Assembly (NCBI GenBank): GCA_001801105.1
Contig: MGWS01000002.1
Location: forward strand, 1-38,377
DNA: 38,377 nt
Origin: Gallionellales bacterium GWA2_60_18
GTDB lineage: Bacteria; Pseudomonadota; Gammaproteobacteria; Burkholderiales; Gallionellaceae
Direction: 5' to 3'
Made by a program: the position numbers and the translations under genes. Within the stretch, counting starts at the first letter, position 1. Every line of letters begins with the position of its first letter. This document shows positions 19,838 through 29,793 of this stretch, piece by piece. The notes beneath the pieces were generated by a model, which was not told the origin of the DNA, did not search any database, and worked only from the letters and a program-made list of their open reading frames with translations.

Positions 19838-20861
19838 ATGCGTACCGAAGAATTCGATTTCGTCCTGCCGGAGCACCTGATCGCGCAGCACCCGCCCGAA
19901 CGGCGCGGCGCCAGCCGTTTGCTGCATGTGCGCGGCAACGGGCTGCAAGACCGTATGTTCGCCGACCTGCCGCAGCTCATCCGGGCGGGCGATGTGCTGG
20001 TGTTGAATGACACGCGCGTCATCAAGGCGCGGCTGTTCGGCAGCAAGGCGGGCAGTGGCGGCAAGGTCGAGGTGATGGTCGAGCGCGTGCTGGGCGAGCA
20101 TGAAGCCCTGGCGCAGGTGCGCGCCAGCAAGTCACCCGGAGCGGGCAGCCTGCTGGTGCTGGAAGGGCTGGCGGTCGAGGTGCTGGGGCGCGAAGGCGAG
20201 TTTTTTCACCTGCGCTTTGACGGCGACGAGACTGTGGAAAGGCTGCTGGAACGCCATGGCAAACTGCCGCTGCCGCCCTACATCACCCATGCTGCGGGTG
20301 ACGAGGATGAGGAGCGTTATCAGACCGTGTTCGCGCGTGCCGCGGGCGCGGTGGCGGCACCCACGGCGGGGCTGCATTTCGACGAGGCCATGCTCGCCGC
20401 CTTGCAGGCGCGCGGTGCGCGGATCGCCTATGTAACGCTGCATGTCGGTGCGGGCACGTTCCAGCCGGTGCGGGCGGAGAACATCGAAGACCACGCCATG
20501 CACAGCGAACGCTATTTCGTGCCGCAGGCGACGGTGGATGCGGTCAACGCGGCGAAGGCGGGCGGAGGGCGCGTGGTGTGCGTCGGCACCACCAGCCTGC
20601 GCGCACTGGAAAGCGCGGCTGCGGAAGGCGAACTGAAAGCTGGCGCGGGCGAGACGAATATCTTCATCACGCCGGGCTACCGCTTCAGGGTGGCGGATGT
20701 GCTGCTCACCAACTTCCACCTGCCCCGCTCCACGCTGCTGATGCTGGTGTGCGCGTTCGGCGGGATGGGCGAGATGCTCGCCGCCTATCGCCATGCCGTG
20801 GCACAGAAATACCGCTTCTTCAGTTACGGGGATGCGATGCTGATCGAACGAAATATCCAAT

Positions 20862-20890
<29 letters not shown>
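19838..20890 (+). CDS. queA: S-adenosylmethionine:tRNA ribosyltransferase-isomerase QueA
   Basis: 350 residues from ATG 19838 ([19 protein letters not shown]), matching the family start. QueA moves the ribosyl part of SAM to 7-aminomethyl-7-deazaguanine in tRNA to form epoxyqueuosine. [25 protein letters not shown] and THVG-type [14 protein letters not shown] are family motifs. The natural end is near DAMLIERN; the last residues (SPLPQAGEG) and the stop are read from a palindromic repeat. It forms a pair with tgt, 12 bases downstream. Confidence 0.95.
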
Positions 20891-22006
<1,116 letters not shown>

Positions 22007-22025
22007 GCCGTCATGGCCTTCATGC

Positions 22026-22038
22026 TAGAATGCACGCC
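22026..22038 (+). promoter_or_regulatory. Putative -10 and discriminator before yajC
   Basis: TAGAAT (22026-22031) continues GCACGCC, one base different from the TANAATGCGCGCC block found before rpsJ, queA and the fmdB-like gene. No good -35 is seen at 16-18 bases. It lies in the 55-base tgt-yajC gap. Confidence 0.4.
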
Positions 22039-22061
22039 TTTCGAATCAACCCGGAGATTGA

Positions 22062-22391
22062 ATGATGTTCATCAGTAACGCTTATGCCGAAACAGCCACC
22101 GTAGCCCCGCAGGGTGGCTTCATGGACTTCCTGCCGCTGATCGCGCTGGTCGCCGTATTTTATTTCCTGGTATTGCGCCCGCAGAGCAAGCGCGCCAAGG
22201 AACACAAGGCGCTGGTCGGCGCGCTGCAGAAGGGTGATGAGGTGGTGACCCTGGGCGGTCAGGTCGGGCGCGTCAGCAAGGTGTTCGAGGAATATGTCGG
22301 CATCGAAGTGGCCGAGAACATCGAGGTGACGGTGCAGAAGGCCGCCATCCAGAACGTGCTGCCCAAGGGCACGATCAAGTCCATCAAGTAA
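22062..22391 (+). CDS. yajC: Sec translocon accessory protein YajC
   Basis: 109 residues (or 108 from the adjacent ATG at 22065). One membrane helix at about residues 20-42 (MDFLPLIALVAVFYFLVLRPQ) is followed by KRAKEHKALVGALQKGDEVVTLGGQVGRV, the YajC signature. It associates with SecDF in the inner membrane. The order tgt-yajC-secD-secF is conserved in proteobacteria. Confidence 0.95.
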   Translation: MMFISNAYAETATVAPQGGFMDFLPLIALVAVFYFLVLRPQSKRAKEHKALVGALQKGDEVVTLGGQVGRVSKVFEEYVGIEVAENIEVTVQKAAIQNVLPKGTIKSIK

Positions 22392-22460
22392 ACCGCTTCA
22401 TGCCGGAAGTCATCCGGCAGCGCAGCCTGTTTTGCGGGCGCGGAAGTGCATGAGGTCGTC

Positions 22461-24272
22461 ATGAACCGTTATCCCTTGTGGAAATATCTGCTGATCCTGA
22501 TCGTGCTGCTGGTCGGGCTGGTCTATACCCTGCCCAACTTCTATGGTGAGTCGCCGGCGGTGCAGGTGTCGCCGCTGCGCGCCAGCCTGAAAGCCGATGC
22601 CGCGCTGCTGACCCGCGTCACGGGCGTCCTCAACGATGCGGGGCTGGCTCCGGAAGTCGTCACGCTGGACGGCAACAGCGTCAAGGCGCGTTTCGCCGAT
22701 ACCGACCGCCAGATCAAGGCCAAGGATATGTTGATCGCGCAATTGGGCGAGGACTATATGGTTGCGCTCAATCTGCTGTCGCGTTCGCCGCAGTGGCTGA
22801 CCGGCCTGAATGCCCTGCCGATGTATCTCGGGCTGGATCTGCGCGGCGGTGTGCACTTCCTGTTGCAGGTGGACATGAAGGCGGCGCTGGACAAGGCGCT
22901 GGAAGCGGCGACGGGCGATATCCGCAGCGCGCTGCGCGAGCAGAACATCGCCTATGCCGGCATCAGCCGCGACGGCAATGCGCTGCTGGTGAAATTCCGC
23001 GACGCCGATGCGCGCGCCAAGGGCGAGACCGAGATCAAACAGCGTTTCGCCGATTTCGTGCTGGTCGGCAAGGATGAAGGCGGCGAGTTCCTGTTGCGCG
23101 CCACGCTGAAGCCCGAGGCCGAACGCCGCATCCAGGATTCCGCCATCCAGCAGAATCTGGTGACGCTGCGCAACCGGGTCAACGAACTGGGCGTGGCCGA
23201 GCCGGTGATCCAGCAGCAGGGCGCCGACCGCGTGGTGGTGCAGCTGCCGGGCGTGCAGGATACGGCGCGCGCCAAGGATATCCTGGGGCGTACCGCCACG
23301 CTGGAAGTGCGCATGGTGGATGAGGAGCATCAGGCCGTCGAGGGCGCGACAGCGCCGTTCGGTACCGAGATGTTCAAGGATCGCGAGGGCAAGCCGTTGC
23401 TGGTGAAGAAGCAGGTGATCCTCACCGGCGAGCGCATCAACGACGCGCAGCCCGGCTTTGATGCCCGCACCAACGAGGCGGCGGTGCATATCAATCTGGA
23501 CGGGGTGGGCGCGCGCAAATTCAAGGAGGCGACGCGCGAGAACGTCGGCAAGCGCATGGCGATCATCCTGTTCGAAAAGGGCAAGGGCGAGATCGTCACC
23601 GCACCGGTGATCCGCGAGGAGATCGGCGGCGGCCGCGTGCAGATCAGCGGCCAGATGAATACCGTGGAAGCGCAGGATACCGCGCTGCTGTTGCGCGCCG
23701 GTGCGCTGGCTGCGCCGATGGAGATCATCGAGGAACGTACCGTCGGCCCCAGCCTCGGCGCGGACAATATCAAGCGCGGCTTCGACTCCACCAAGATCGG
23801 CTTCATCATGGTCGCGCTGTTCATGATCGTGTACTACCTGATGTTCGGCACCATCTCCGTGGTCGCGCTGGGTGCAAACCTGCTGCTGCTGGTGGCGCTG
23901 CTGTCCATGATGCAGGCCACGCTGACCCTGCCCGGCATGGCGGGCATCGCGCTGACGCTGGGCATGGCGATCGACGCCAACGTGCTGATCAACGAGCGCA
24001 TCCGCGAGGAACTGCGCAACGGCGTCACGCCCCAGGCGGCGATCCATGCGGGCTACGACCGCGCATTCGGTACCATCCTCGACTCCAACGTCACCACGCT
24101 GATCGCGGGTGTCGCCCTGTTCATGTTCGGTTCCGGCCCGATCAAGGGCTTCGCGGTGGTGCTGTGCCTGGGCATCCTGACCTCGATGTTCAGCGCGATA
24201 CTGGTGTCGCGCGCGCTGGTGAACCTGATCTACGGGCGCAAAGCGCGGCTGAGCAAAGTCGCGATTGGATAG
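22461..24272 (+). CDS. secD: Protein translocase subunit SecD
   Basis: 603 residues from ATG 22461 behind GAGG; an ATG five codons upstream overlaps the SD. An N-terminal helix (residues 8-26) is followed by a large periplasmic region holding LGLDLRGGVHFLLQVD and the head domain, then five further helices from about residue 440 containing GMAIDANVLINERIREEL. It uses the proton gradient to help pull proteins through SecYEG. It is separated from secF by a repeat-filled 111-base gap rather than the usual few bases. Confidence 0.97.
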   Translation: MNRYPLWKYLLILIVLLVGLVYTLPNFYGESPAVQVSPLRASLKADAALLTRVTGVLNDAGLAPEVVTLDGNSVKARFADTDRQIKAKDMLIAQLGEDYMVALNLLSRSPQWLTGLNALPMYLGLDLRGGVHFLLQVDMKAALDKALEAATGDIRSALREQNIAYAGISRDGNALLVKFRDADARAKGETEIKQRFADFVLVGKDEGGEFLLRATLKPEAERRIQDSAIQQNLVTLRNRVNELGVAEPVIQQQGADRVVVQLPGVQDTARAKDILGRTATLEVRMVDEEHQAVEGATAPFGTEMFKDREGKPLLVKKQVILTGERINDAQPGFDARTNEAAVHINLDGVGARKFKEATRENVGKRMAIILFEKGKGEIVTAPVIREEIGGGRVQISGQMNTVEAQDTALLLRAGALAAPMEIIEERTVGPSLGADNIKRGFDSTKIGFIMVALFMIVYYLMFGTISVVALGANLLLLVALLSMMQATLTLPGMAGIALTLGMAIDANVLINERIREELRNGVTPQAAIHAGYDRAFGTILDSNVTTLIAGVALFMFGSGPIKGFAVVLCLGILTSMFSAILVSRALVNLIYGRKARLSKVAIG

Positions 24273-24298
24273 AAATACTCGCATAGCGAGACGTTTGT

Positions 24299-24362
24299 CC
24301 CCTCTCCCGCTTGGCGGGAGAGGGTTAGGGTGAGGGAAACGAGCATGAGTGTGTCATGCTCG
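24299..24362. repeat. Family A palindromic repeat copy 2 plus adjacent hairpin
   Basis: CCCTCTCCCGC (24300-24310), loop TTG, GCGGGAGAGGG (24314-24324), then TTAGGGTGAGGG, nearly the same as the element at 20862. Directly after it CGAGCATGA (24340-24348) and TCATGCTCG (24354-24362) form a second perfect 9-base stem. Together they fill the secD-secF gap. There is no T-tract. Confidence 0.85.
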
Positions 24363-24383
24363 CCAGGTTAAGGATAACGGCAC

Positions 24384-25316
24384 ATGGAATTCTTCAGGAT
24401 CAAAAAAGACATCCCGTTCATGAGTTACGGGAAGATCACGACCAGCATTTCGCTGGTGACGTTCCTGTTCGCGGTATTCTTCCTCGCGACCAAGGGGCTT
24501 AACTTCGGCGTGGATTTCACCGGAGGCACGGTGATGGAGGTGCACTACGCGCAGCCCGCCGATATCGACAAGATGCGCGGCCAGCTCAGGGGAATGGGCT
24601 TGCACGATGCGCAGGTGCAGAACTTCGGCTCCAGCCAGGATGTGCTGATCAATCTGCCGCTCAAGCAGGACTTTGCCGGCGCGAAACTGAGCGAACACGT
24701 GATGGCAGGCTTGCGCCAGCAGGATCCCGGCGTGGAGATGCGCCGCGTGGAATTCGTCGGCCCGCAGGTCGGCAAGGACTTGGTGGAGAACGGCGCGCTG
24801 GCGCTGCTGCTGGTGAGCCTCGGCATCGTCGGCTACCTGTGGCTGCGCTTCGAGTGGAAGTTCGGGCTGGCGGCGATCATCGCCAACCTGCATGACGTGG
24901 TGATCATCCTCGGCTTCTTTTCCTTCTTCCAGTGGGAGTTCTCGCTGTCGGTGCTGGCCGCGGTGCTGGCGGTGCTGGGCTATTCGGTGAACGAATCGGT
25001 GGTGGTGTTTGACCGCATCCGCGAGAACTTCCGCACCATGCGCAAGGCGGGCGTGGCGACCATCATCGACAATGCCATCACCCGCACCATGTCGCGCACC
25101 ATCATCACCCACGGCTCGACGCAGATGATGGTGGGCGCGATGTTGCTGCTGGGCGGCGAGACGCTGCATTACTTCGCCATGGCGTTGACCATCGGTATCC
25201 TGTTCAGCATCTATTCCTCGGTGCTGGTCGCCAGCCCGTTGCTGATGCTGTTCGGCGTGTCGCGCGAGGATTTCATCAAGCCGGAGAAGACCGAGGCCGA
25301 AGAAGTGCTGCCCTAA
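24384..25316 (+). CDS. secF: Protein translocase subunit SecF
   Basis: 310 residues, starting MEFFRIKKDIPFMSYGK. The first helix is at about residues 18-36, the motif GLNFGVDFTGGTVMEV follows, and the C-terminal five-helix RND half has VGYSVNESVVVFDRIREN in the form LGYSVNESVVVFDRIREN and AITRTMSRTIITHG. It works as a complex with SecD. The ATG follows AAGGATAACGGCAC. Confidence 0.97.
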   Translation: MEFFRIKKDIPFMSYGKITTSISLVTFLFAVFFLATKGLNFGVDFTGGTVMEVHYAQPADIDKMRGQLRGMGLHDAQVQNFGSSQDVLINLPLKQDFAGAKLSEHVMAGLRQQDPGVEMRRVEFVGPQVGKDLVENGALALLLVSLGIVGYLWLRFEWKFGLAAIIANLHDVVIILGFFSFFQWEFSLSVLAAVLAVLGYSVNESVVVFDRIRENFRTMRKAGVATIIDNAITRTMSRTIITHGSTQMMVGAMLLLGGETLHYFAMALTIGILFSIYSSVLVASPLLMLFGVSREDFIKPEKTEAEEVLP

Positions 25317-25323
25317 GCTTTTC

Positions 25324-25419
25324 GTAGGTCGGGTTAGCGGTTTCATCGCGTAACCCGACATTTTTAGCAATTCGTTTTTAGCAATTCATGTTGGGTTACG
25401 CTGCGCTAACCCAACCTAC
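25324..25419. repeat. Palindromic repeat, family B copy 1
   Basis: Two similar hairpins face each other: GTCGGGTTA (25328-25336)/TAACCCGAC (25351-25359) and GTTGGGTTA (25390-25398)/TAACCCAAC (25407-25415). The whole is bounded by GTAGG (25324) and CCTAC (ending 25419). Between the hairpins TTTTTAGCAATTC is repeated in tandem with a 14-base period (25361-25388). It fills the secF-dedA gap. Confidence 0.85.
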
Positions 25420-25439
25420 CCAACTTCGGGACGCCCCAC

Positions 25440-26078
25440 TTGGACCTGCTGGCCACATTCATCGACATCGTCCTGCACCTCGACACGCATCTGCTCGCCT
25501 TGACGCAGGAATACGGCGTGTGGGTGTATGCCATCCTGTTCCTCATCATCTATTGCGAGACCGGCCTGGTGGTAATGCCTTTCCTGCCCGGTGATTCGCT
25601 GCTGTTCGTGGCGGGTGCGCTGTGCGGACTGGGTGCGCTGCAACTGGAATGGCTCGCGCCGTTGCTGATGCTGGCGGCGTTCGGCGGCGACAATACCAAC
25701 TACTGGATCGGGCGGCTGCTCGGATTGAAGTTGTTGCAGCGCACCAACGGATTCATCAAGCGCGAGCATCTCGACAAGACCCATGCGTTCTACGAGAAAC
25801 ACGGCGGCAAGACCGTCCTGTTCGCACGCTTCCTTCCCATCATCCGCACCTTCGCGCCGTTCGTGGCCGGGATCGGGCTGATGCACTACCGCCTGTTCGT
25901 GCTGTACAGCGCGCTGGGGGCGCTGATATGGATCGGCAGCCTGACCGTGGCAGGCTATTTCTTCGGCAACATTCCGGTCATCAAGGACAACCTAACCCTG
26001 ATGATCCTCGGCATCATCGTCATCTCGTTCCTGCCCGCCATCCGCGAATTCATCCGCCACCGCAGCCGTAGTGCCTGA
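25440..26078 (+). CDS. dedA: DedA-family inner-membrane protein
   Basis: 212 residues from TTG 25440; the first residues (DLLATFIDIVLHLDTHLLAL) align with the start of E. coli DedA, and the upstream bases belong to a repeat. Family motifs are YCETGLVVMPFLPGDSLLF (residues 38-56), a GD pair before NYWIGRLLG, and FYEKHGGKTVLFARFLPIIRTFAPFVAG with the conserved arginines. About five hydrophobic segments are seen. DedA proteins support membrane homeostasis, probably lipid-carrier scrambling coupled to the proton gradient. Only GGGACG stands as a poor SD. Confidence 0.9.
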   Translation: MDLLATFIDIVLHLDTHLLALTQEYGVWVYAILFLIIYCETGLVVMPFLPGDSLLFVAGALCGLGALQLEWLAPLLMLAAFGGDNTNYWIGRLLGLKLLQRTNGFIKREHLDKTHAFYEKHGGKTVLFARFLPIIRTFAPFVAGIGLMHYRLFVLYSALGALIWIGSLTVAGYFFGNIPVIKDNLTLMILGIIVISFLPAIREFIRHRSRSA

Positions 26079-26170
26079 TCTCACAATTTGAAACAATTGC
26101 GCCCGAACAGGCGAGGCGACAGGCTGTCATAGTTGCGCATCCCGTTCGGGGGTGTTCAAAGGAGCTAAAA

Positions 26171-26806
26171 ATGAAAAAAAGTCTATTGGTCGTGAGTCTG
26201 CTCTCGCTGTGCGGGGCTGCGTATGCGGCTGATCTCACCGATACCGCAAAGGTCATCTCCAGTACCCCGATCTATGAACGCATCACCGAGCCAAAGCGCG
26301 AATGCTCGACCGATACCGTACAGGTCGCTCCCAGGGAGCGTTCCATGGGCGGCTCAATAGCCGGCGGCGTGGCCGGTGCGGTGCTGGGCAGCCAGGTCGG
26401 CAGCGGTCATGGCAGCACGGCGGCGACTGCGGCGGGCGCGGTGGCGGGAACGGTGATCGGCGACCGCGTCGCCAACCCGGATGAGAACCGCTCGATGACC
26501 GGCTCGGTGGTCGGCGGCGTGGCCGGCGCCATACTGGGCAGCCAGATCGGCGGCGGTAGCGGCAACAAGGCGGCGACCGCAGCGGGTGCCATCGCTGGTG
26601 CGGTGATCGGCGACCGTGTCGCCAATCCGGATCGTCCGCGCACCGAACAAGTCGAGCGTTGCCGCGAGGTGGAAGTCAGCCGCGAAGTGATCAGCGGTTA
26701 CAAGGTGGTCTATCGCTACAACGGGCGCAATATCACCACTACGCTGCCATACCAGCCCGGTGCTACGGTGCAGGTCGGCGTGGGTGTCATCGAGGATAAG
26801 CGCTGA
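26171..26806 (+). CDS. Secreted glycine-zipper protein with internal 50-residue duplication
   Basis: 211 residues. A signal peptide ends AYA at residue 19; Cys14 sits after Leu, so this is not a lipobox. Residues 59-104 and 109-154 are near-identical copies (GGVAGAVLGSQ and GGVAGAILGSQ, both ending VIGDRVANPD), each with alternating Gly/Ala of the glycine-zipper type found in 17-kDa surface antigens and SlyB-like proteins. Two Cys (45 and 164) flank the repeat. The C-terminal part (VSGYKVVYRYNGR-like, here ISGYKVVYRYNGR) resembles the same family. An envelope location is likely; the function is unknown. SD AAAGGAGC precedes the ATG. Confidence 0.85.
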   Translation: MKKSLLVVSLLSLCGAAYAADLTDTAKVISSTPIYERITEPKRECSTDTVQVAPRERSMGGSIAGGVAGAVLGSQVGSGHGSTAATAAGAVAGTVIGDRVANPDENRSMTGSVVGGVAGAILGSQIGGGSGNKAATAAGAIAGAVIGDRVANPDRPRTEQVERCREVEVSREVISGYKVVYRYNGRNITTTLPYQPGATVQVGVGVIEDKR

Positions 26807-26818
26807 TCCGGAGACTTG

Positions 26819-26892
26819 GTAGGGTGGGCACGTTTTTTGTGCCCACGCGGCGTGGGGATGCGCGTGGGCACAAAAAAACGTGCCCACCCTAC
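26819..26892. repeat. Long palindromic repeat, family B copy 2
   Basis: The left arm 26819-26849 starts GTAGGGTGGGCACG and the right arm 26861-26892 ends CGTGCCCACCCTAC; they are complementary over 31 bases except for one extra A in the right arm, around an 11-base spacer. It lies between convergent genes and may also act as a bidirectional terminator. Confidence 0.88.
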
Positions 26893-26896
26893 GGAC

Positions 26897-26923
26897 TTAA
26901 CCAAAGCGCCCCGTGACGTAATG
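26897..26923 (-). pseudogene. Relic of a second pstB 3' end
   Basis: The minus strand reads HYVTGRFG then TAA, matching the end of the intact pstB ([11 protein letters not shown] at 26991-26993). Over the seven shared codons plus stop (24 of the 27 bases) the six base differences are four synonymous third positions and one Val/Ile change. This is the pattern of a diverged gene copy, not of chance. No further similarity was found upstream of it. Confidence 0.5.
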
Positions 26924-26929
26924 GCTACG

Positions 26930-26965
26930 GCCGCCACTTCGTGGCTTAACTTGCAAGCAAGTTAG
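26930..26965. other. Two adjacent hairpins between pstB and its relic
   Basis: GCCAC (26933-26937)/GTGGC (26941-26945) and CTTAACTTGC-type arms TAACTTGC/GCAAGTTA (26947-26964) form small perfect stems. Neither has a T-tract. They may stabilise the pst mRNA end. Confidence 0.35.
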
Positions 26966-26990
26966 CCTGCACCGTTACATTACAGGCCGC

Positions 26991-27785
26991 TTAGCCGAAG
27001 CGACCGGTAATGTAATCTTCGGTGCGCTTATCGGTGGGGTTGATGAACATCTTGTCGGTTTCGCCGAACTCGATCAGGTCGCCCATGTACATGAACGCGG
27101 TGTAATCGGAGACGCGTGCCGCCTGTTGCATGTTGTGGGTGACGATCAGGATGGTCACCTTCTCCTTCAGTTCGGAGACCAGTTCCTCGATGCTGCCGGT
27201 GGCGATCGGGTCGAGCGCGGAGGTGGGTTCATCGAACAGCACCAGTTCCGGGTCGATGGCCAGCGCGCGGGCGATGCACAGGCGCTGCTGCTGGCCGCCG
27301 GAGAGGTTGAAGGCCAGATCCTTCAGGCGATCCTTTACCTCGTTCCATAGCGCCGCGCCGCGCAATGCCTCTTCCACTTTCCCGTCGATCTCCTGCTTGT
27401 TGCGCATGCCGCGCACGCGCAACCCGTAGGCCACGTTCTCGTAGATCGACTTGGGGAAGGGGTTGGGTTTCTGGAACACCATGCTGATGCGCATGCGCAC
27501 TTCCATCGGGTCGACCTGGCGCGCGATGATGTTGGTGTCGTCGGGATGCAGGACGATCTCACCTTCATAGCGGTTGCCCGGATAAAGGTCGTGCATCCGG
27601 TTGAAGCAGCGCAGGAAGGTCGATTTGCCGCAACCGGACGGGCCGATCAGCGCCGTCACCTGTTTCTCGGCGATCGGCATGGTGATGTTCTTGAGCGCCT
27701 GCACCTTGCCGTAATAGAAGTTGAGGTTCTTCACCTCGGCCTTCAGATTGGTCGCAGAGCGTTCTTGGGTGTCGGATGTTGTCAT
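26991..27785 (-). CDS. pstB: Phosphate ABC transporter ATP-binding protein
   Basis: 264 residues from ATG 27785 ([10 protein letters not shown]), 13 bases after the pstA stop; an open extension to 27851 overlaps pstA and is rejected. Walker [10 protein letters not shown] is at residues 48-56; LSGGQQQR, Walker [13 protein letters not shown] and the end EDYITGRFG are characteristic of PstB. It energises high-affinity phosphate import. No phoU follows; instead there is a pstB relic and a palindromic repeat. Confidence 0.96.
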   Translation of the reverse strand: MTTSDTQERSATNLKAEVKNLNFYYGKVQALKNITMPIAEKQVTALIGPSGCGKSTFLRCFNRMHDLYPGNRYEGEIVLHPDDTNIIARQVDPMEVRMRISMVFQKPNPFPKSIYENVAYGLRVRGMRNKQEIDGKVEEALRGAALWNEVKDRLKDLAFNLSGGQQQRLCIARALAIDPELVLFDEPTSALDPIATGSIEELVSELKEKVTILIVTHNMQQAARVSDYTAFMYMGDLIEFGETDKMFINPTDKRTEDYITGRFG

Positions 27786-27798
27786 TGTTCCGTGGCTC

Positions 27799-28725
27799 CT
27801 ACCATTTGATGTTTTTGCGGATGCGGTAACGCAGCCAGATCGCCAGCGCATTCATCGCCAGAGTGCCGACGATGATGACCACGCCGGTCGCCGCCGCATT
27901 GATCAGGAATGCTTCCTCGGGTCGCGATACCCAGTTGAACATCTGGATCGGCAGCACCGTGAACGGTGCCTGCAGCCAGTCGAACAGGCCGGCGGGCGGG
28001 TCGCCGCTGAACGGGGCGGGCGGCAGGAAGGCGATGAAGGTCAGCGCGCCGATGGTGATGATGGGTGCTGTCTCGCCGATGGCGCGCGCCAGACCGATGA
28101 TCACGCCGGTCAGGATGCCGCCCTTGGCATAGGGGATGACGTGGTCGGAAACCACCTGCCAGCGTGAGGCGCCGAGCGCATAGGCAGCCTCGCGGATCTC
28201 GCGCGGGATAGTGCGCAGCGATTCGCGCGTGGCGACAATGACGATGGGCAGGATCAGCAGCGCCAGCGTCAGCCCGGCGGACAGGATGCTCTGCCCGAGA
28301 TCCATCTGATAGACGAACAGCCCCAGCGCCAGCAGGCCGTACACGATGGAGGGGACGCCGGCCAGGTTGCTGACGTTGATTTCGATGATGGCGGTGAGTA
28401 GGTTCTTCGGCGCGTATTCCTCGAGATAGACCGCGGCGGCGACCCCCAACGGGATGGCGACGATGGCTGTGACCAGCATCACCAGCGTGGTGCCGACCCA
28501 GGCGGACAGGATGCCGGCCTGTGCGGCACGACGCGACGGGAAAGAGGTGAAGAAGTCATAGTTCAAGCGCTCCATACCGTCGATCAGCAGGTTGGTGAAC
28601 AGCGCCAGCAGCGTGATCACGCCCAGCATCATGCAGACCAGACCGACCAGCGAGAAGACATAGTCGTTGAACTTGAGGCGCCGGATCAGCGAACGGAGTT
28701 TTTTGCTGTTTTGCGGTGTTGCCAT
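27799..28725 (-). CDS. pstA: Phosphate ABC transporter permease PstA
   Basis: 308 residues, about six membrane helices, the first at about residues 20-42. The inner-membrane coupling motif is [25 protein letters not shown], and [17 protein letters not shown] is a PstA/PstC family segment. Its ATG lies one base after the pstC stop, so the two are coupled. Confidence 0.95.
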   Translation of the reverse strand: MATPQNSKKLRSLIRRLKFNDYVFSLVGLVCMMLGVITLLALFTNLLIDGMERLNYDFFTSFPSRRAAQAGILSAWVGTTLVMLVTAIVAIPLGVAAAVYLEEYAPKNLLTAIIEINVSNLAGVPSIVYGLLALGLFVYQMDLGQSILSAGLTLALLILPIVIVATRESLRTIPREIREAAYALGASRWQVVSDHVIPYAKGGILTGVIIGLARAIGETAPIITIGALTFIAFLPPAPFSGDPPAGLFDWLQAPFTVLPIQMFNWVSRPEEAFLINAAATGVVIIVGTLAMNALAIWLRYRIRKNIKW

Positions 28726-28726
28726 G

Positions 28727-29629
28727 TCAGTAAATCTCGCGGAAACGCTGGCGCGCCATGTGGCCGAGGATGTTGAAGGCCAGTGTCATCAGGAACAGCA
28801 CCAGACCGACGGCAAAGATGCTCTGGTAGCCGATGGAGCCGTGCGGCAGATCGCCCAGCGCGACCTGCACGATATAGGCGGTGATAGTGGCGGCCGATTC
28901 GCGCGGGTCCCAGGTGAAATTGGGCTGCTGCCCGGCGGCGATGGCGACCACCATGGTCTCGCCGATGGCGCGCGACATGCCCAGAATGTAGGCGGCGATG
29001 ATGCCGGAGATGGCGGAAGGCGTCACTACCTTTATCGCGGTCTGGAAGCGGGTCGCGCCCATCGCATACGAGCCTTCGCGCAACGACATCGGCACGGCGC
29101 GCATCGCATCCTCGGAGAGCGATGAGACATAGGGGACGATCATGATGCCGATCACGATGCCGGGGCCGAGCATGTTGAAGCCGTTCAGCTCCGGCATGAC
29201 GATCTGCAGCAGCGGTGTGACGATCATCAGGGCGAAATAGCCGTATACCACGGTGGGTACGCTGGCCAGCAGCTCCAGGAACGGTTTGACGATCTCGCGC
29301 ACCTTGTGCGGCGCGAATTCGGACAGGTAGATGGCGATGATGGTGCCGATCGGAATCGCCACCAGCAGCGCGACTGCCGAAGTGACCAGCGTCCCGGCGA
29401 CCAGCGGCAGGACGCCGTAATGCGCGTCCTCGAACAGCGGCGTCCAGACCGTGCTGGTGAGGAATTCAAAAATGGAGACGTGCCCGAAAAAGCTCATCGA
29501 CTCGTACAGCAGGATGGCCACGATGGCCAGCGTGATCAGCACCGCCGAAAAGGCCGCGAGGAACAGTACCGCTTCGATGAGCCGTTCGCGCAGATGGCGC
29601 CAGGGGTTTTTGTGCAGGCGGTTCTTCAC
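28727..29629 (-). CDS. pstC: Phosphate ABC transporter permease PstC
   Basis: 300 residues. An N-terminal helix at about residues 18-42 and five more helices; motifs EGSYAMGATRFQTAIKVVTPSAISG and GMSRAIGETMVVAIAAG. It pairs with PstA to form the channel. It has a long leader (164 bases after pstS) with a terminator and a predicted PhoB-dependent promoter. Confidence 0.95.
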   Translation of the reverse strand: MKNRLHKNPWRHLRERLIEAVLFLAAFSAVLITLAIVAILLYESMSFFGHVSIFEFLTSTVWTPLFEDAHYGVLPLVAGTLVTSAVALLVAIPIGTIIAIYLSEFAPHKVREIVKPFLELLASVPTVVYGYFALMIVTPLLQIVMPELNGFNMLGPGIVIGIMIVPYVSSLSEDAMRAVPMSLREGSYAMGATRFQTAIKVVTPSAISGIIAAYILGMSRAIGETMVVAIAAGQQPNFTWDPRESAATITAYIVQVALGDLPHGSIGYQSIFAVGLVLFLMTLAFNILGHMARQRFREIY

Positions 29630-29671
29630 GGTGGTCGGTTCCGATAGTCGGGCAGTGTTCGAAGACCGTGA

Positions 29672-29705
29672 ATTCTAACAAGGAAACATTACAGTTCTGT
29701 TACTA
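29672..29705 (-). promoter_or_regulatory. Predicted PhoB box and -10 before pstC
   Basis: The minus strand has TAGTAACAGAACTGTAAT (29705-29688), 12 of 18 matches to the PhoB box consensus with 11-base repeat spacing, then ten bases, then TAGAAT (29677-29672). Box-to--10 spacing of about ten is that of E. coli Pho promoters. The pstC ATG is 42 bases further on. Confidence 0.55.
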
Positions 29706-29742
29706 AAAAATGTATTGCCGCATAACTTATTGAACTAGAATG

Positions 29743-29770
29743 AAAAAGGCGCGAACATCAAGTTCGCGCC
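29743..29770 (-). terminator. Intrinsic terminator after pstS
   Basis: On the minus strand GGCGCGAAC (29770-29762) and GTTCGCGCC (29756-29748) form a 9-base perfect stem with a 5-base loop, followed by TTTTT (29747-29743). It begins 23 bases after the pstS stop and should keep pstS mRNA more abundant than pstCAB mRNA. Confidence 0.9.
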
Positions 29771-29793
29771 CTGATTGAGATACTGACAGGCTG

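Noticed and set aside
22410..24284. 624-codon open frame on the minus strand opposite secD
   Set aside because: It is antisense to a clear SecD, has low-complexity His/Gln/Arg-rich sequence typical of GC-rich shadow frames and no family resemblance.
24340..24362. Intrinsic terminator between secD and secF
   Set aside because: Stem is perfect but there is no T-tract on the plus strand.
26171..26230. Lipoprotein signal in the glycine-zipper protein
   Set aside because: Cys14 is preceded by Leu-Ser-Leu, not a permitted lipobox; AYA at residues 17-19 fits ordinary signal peptidase.
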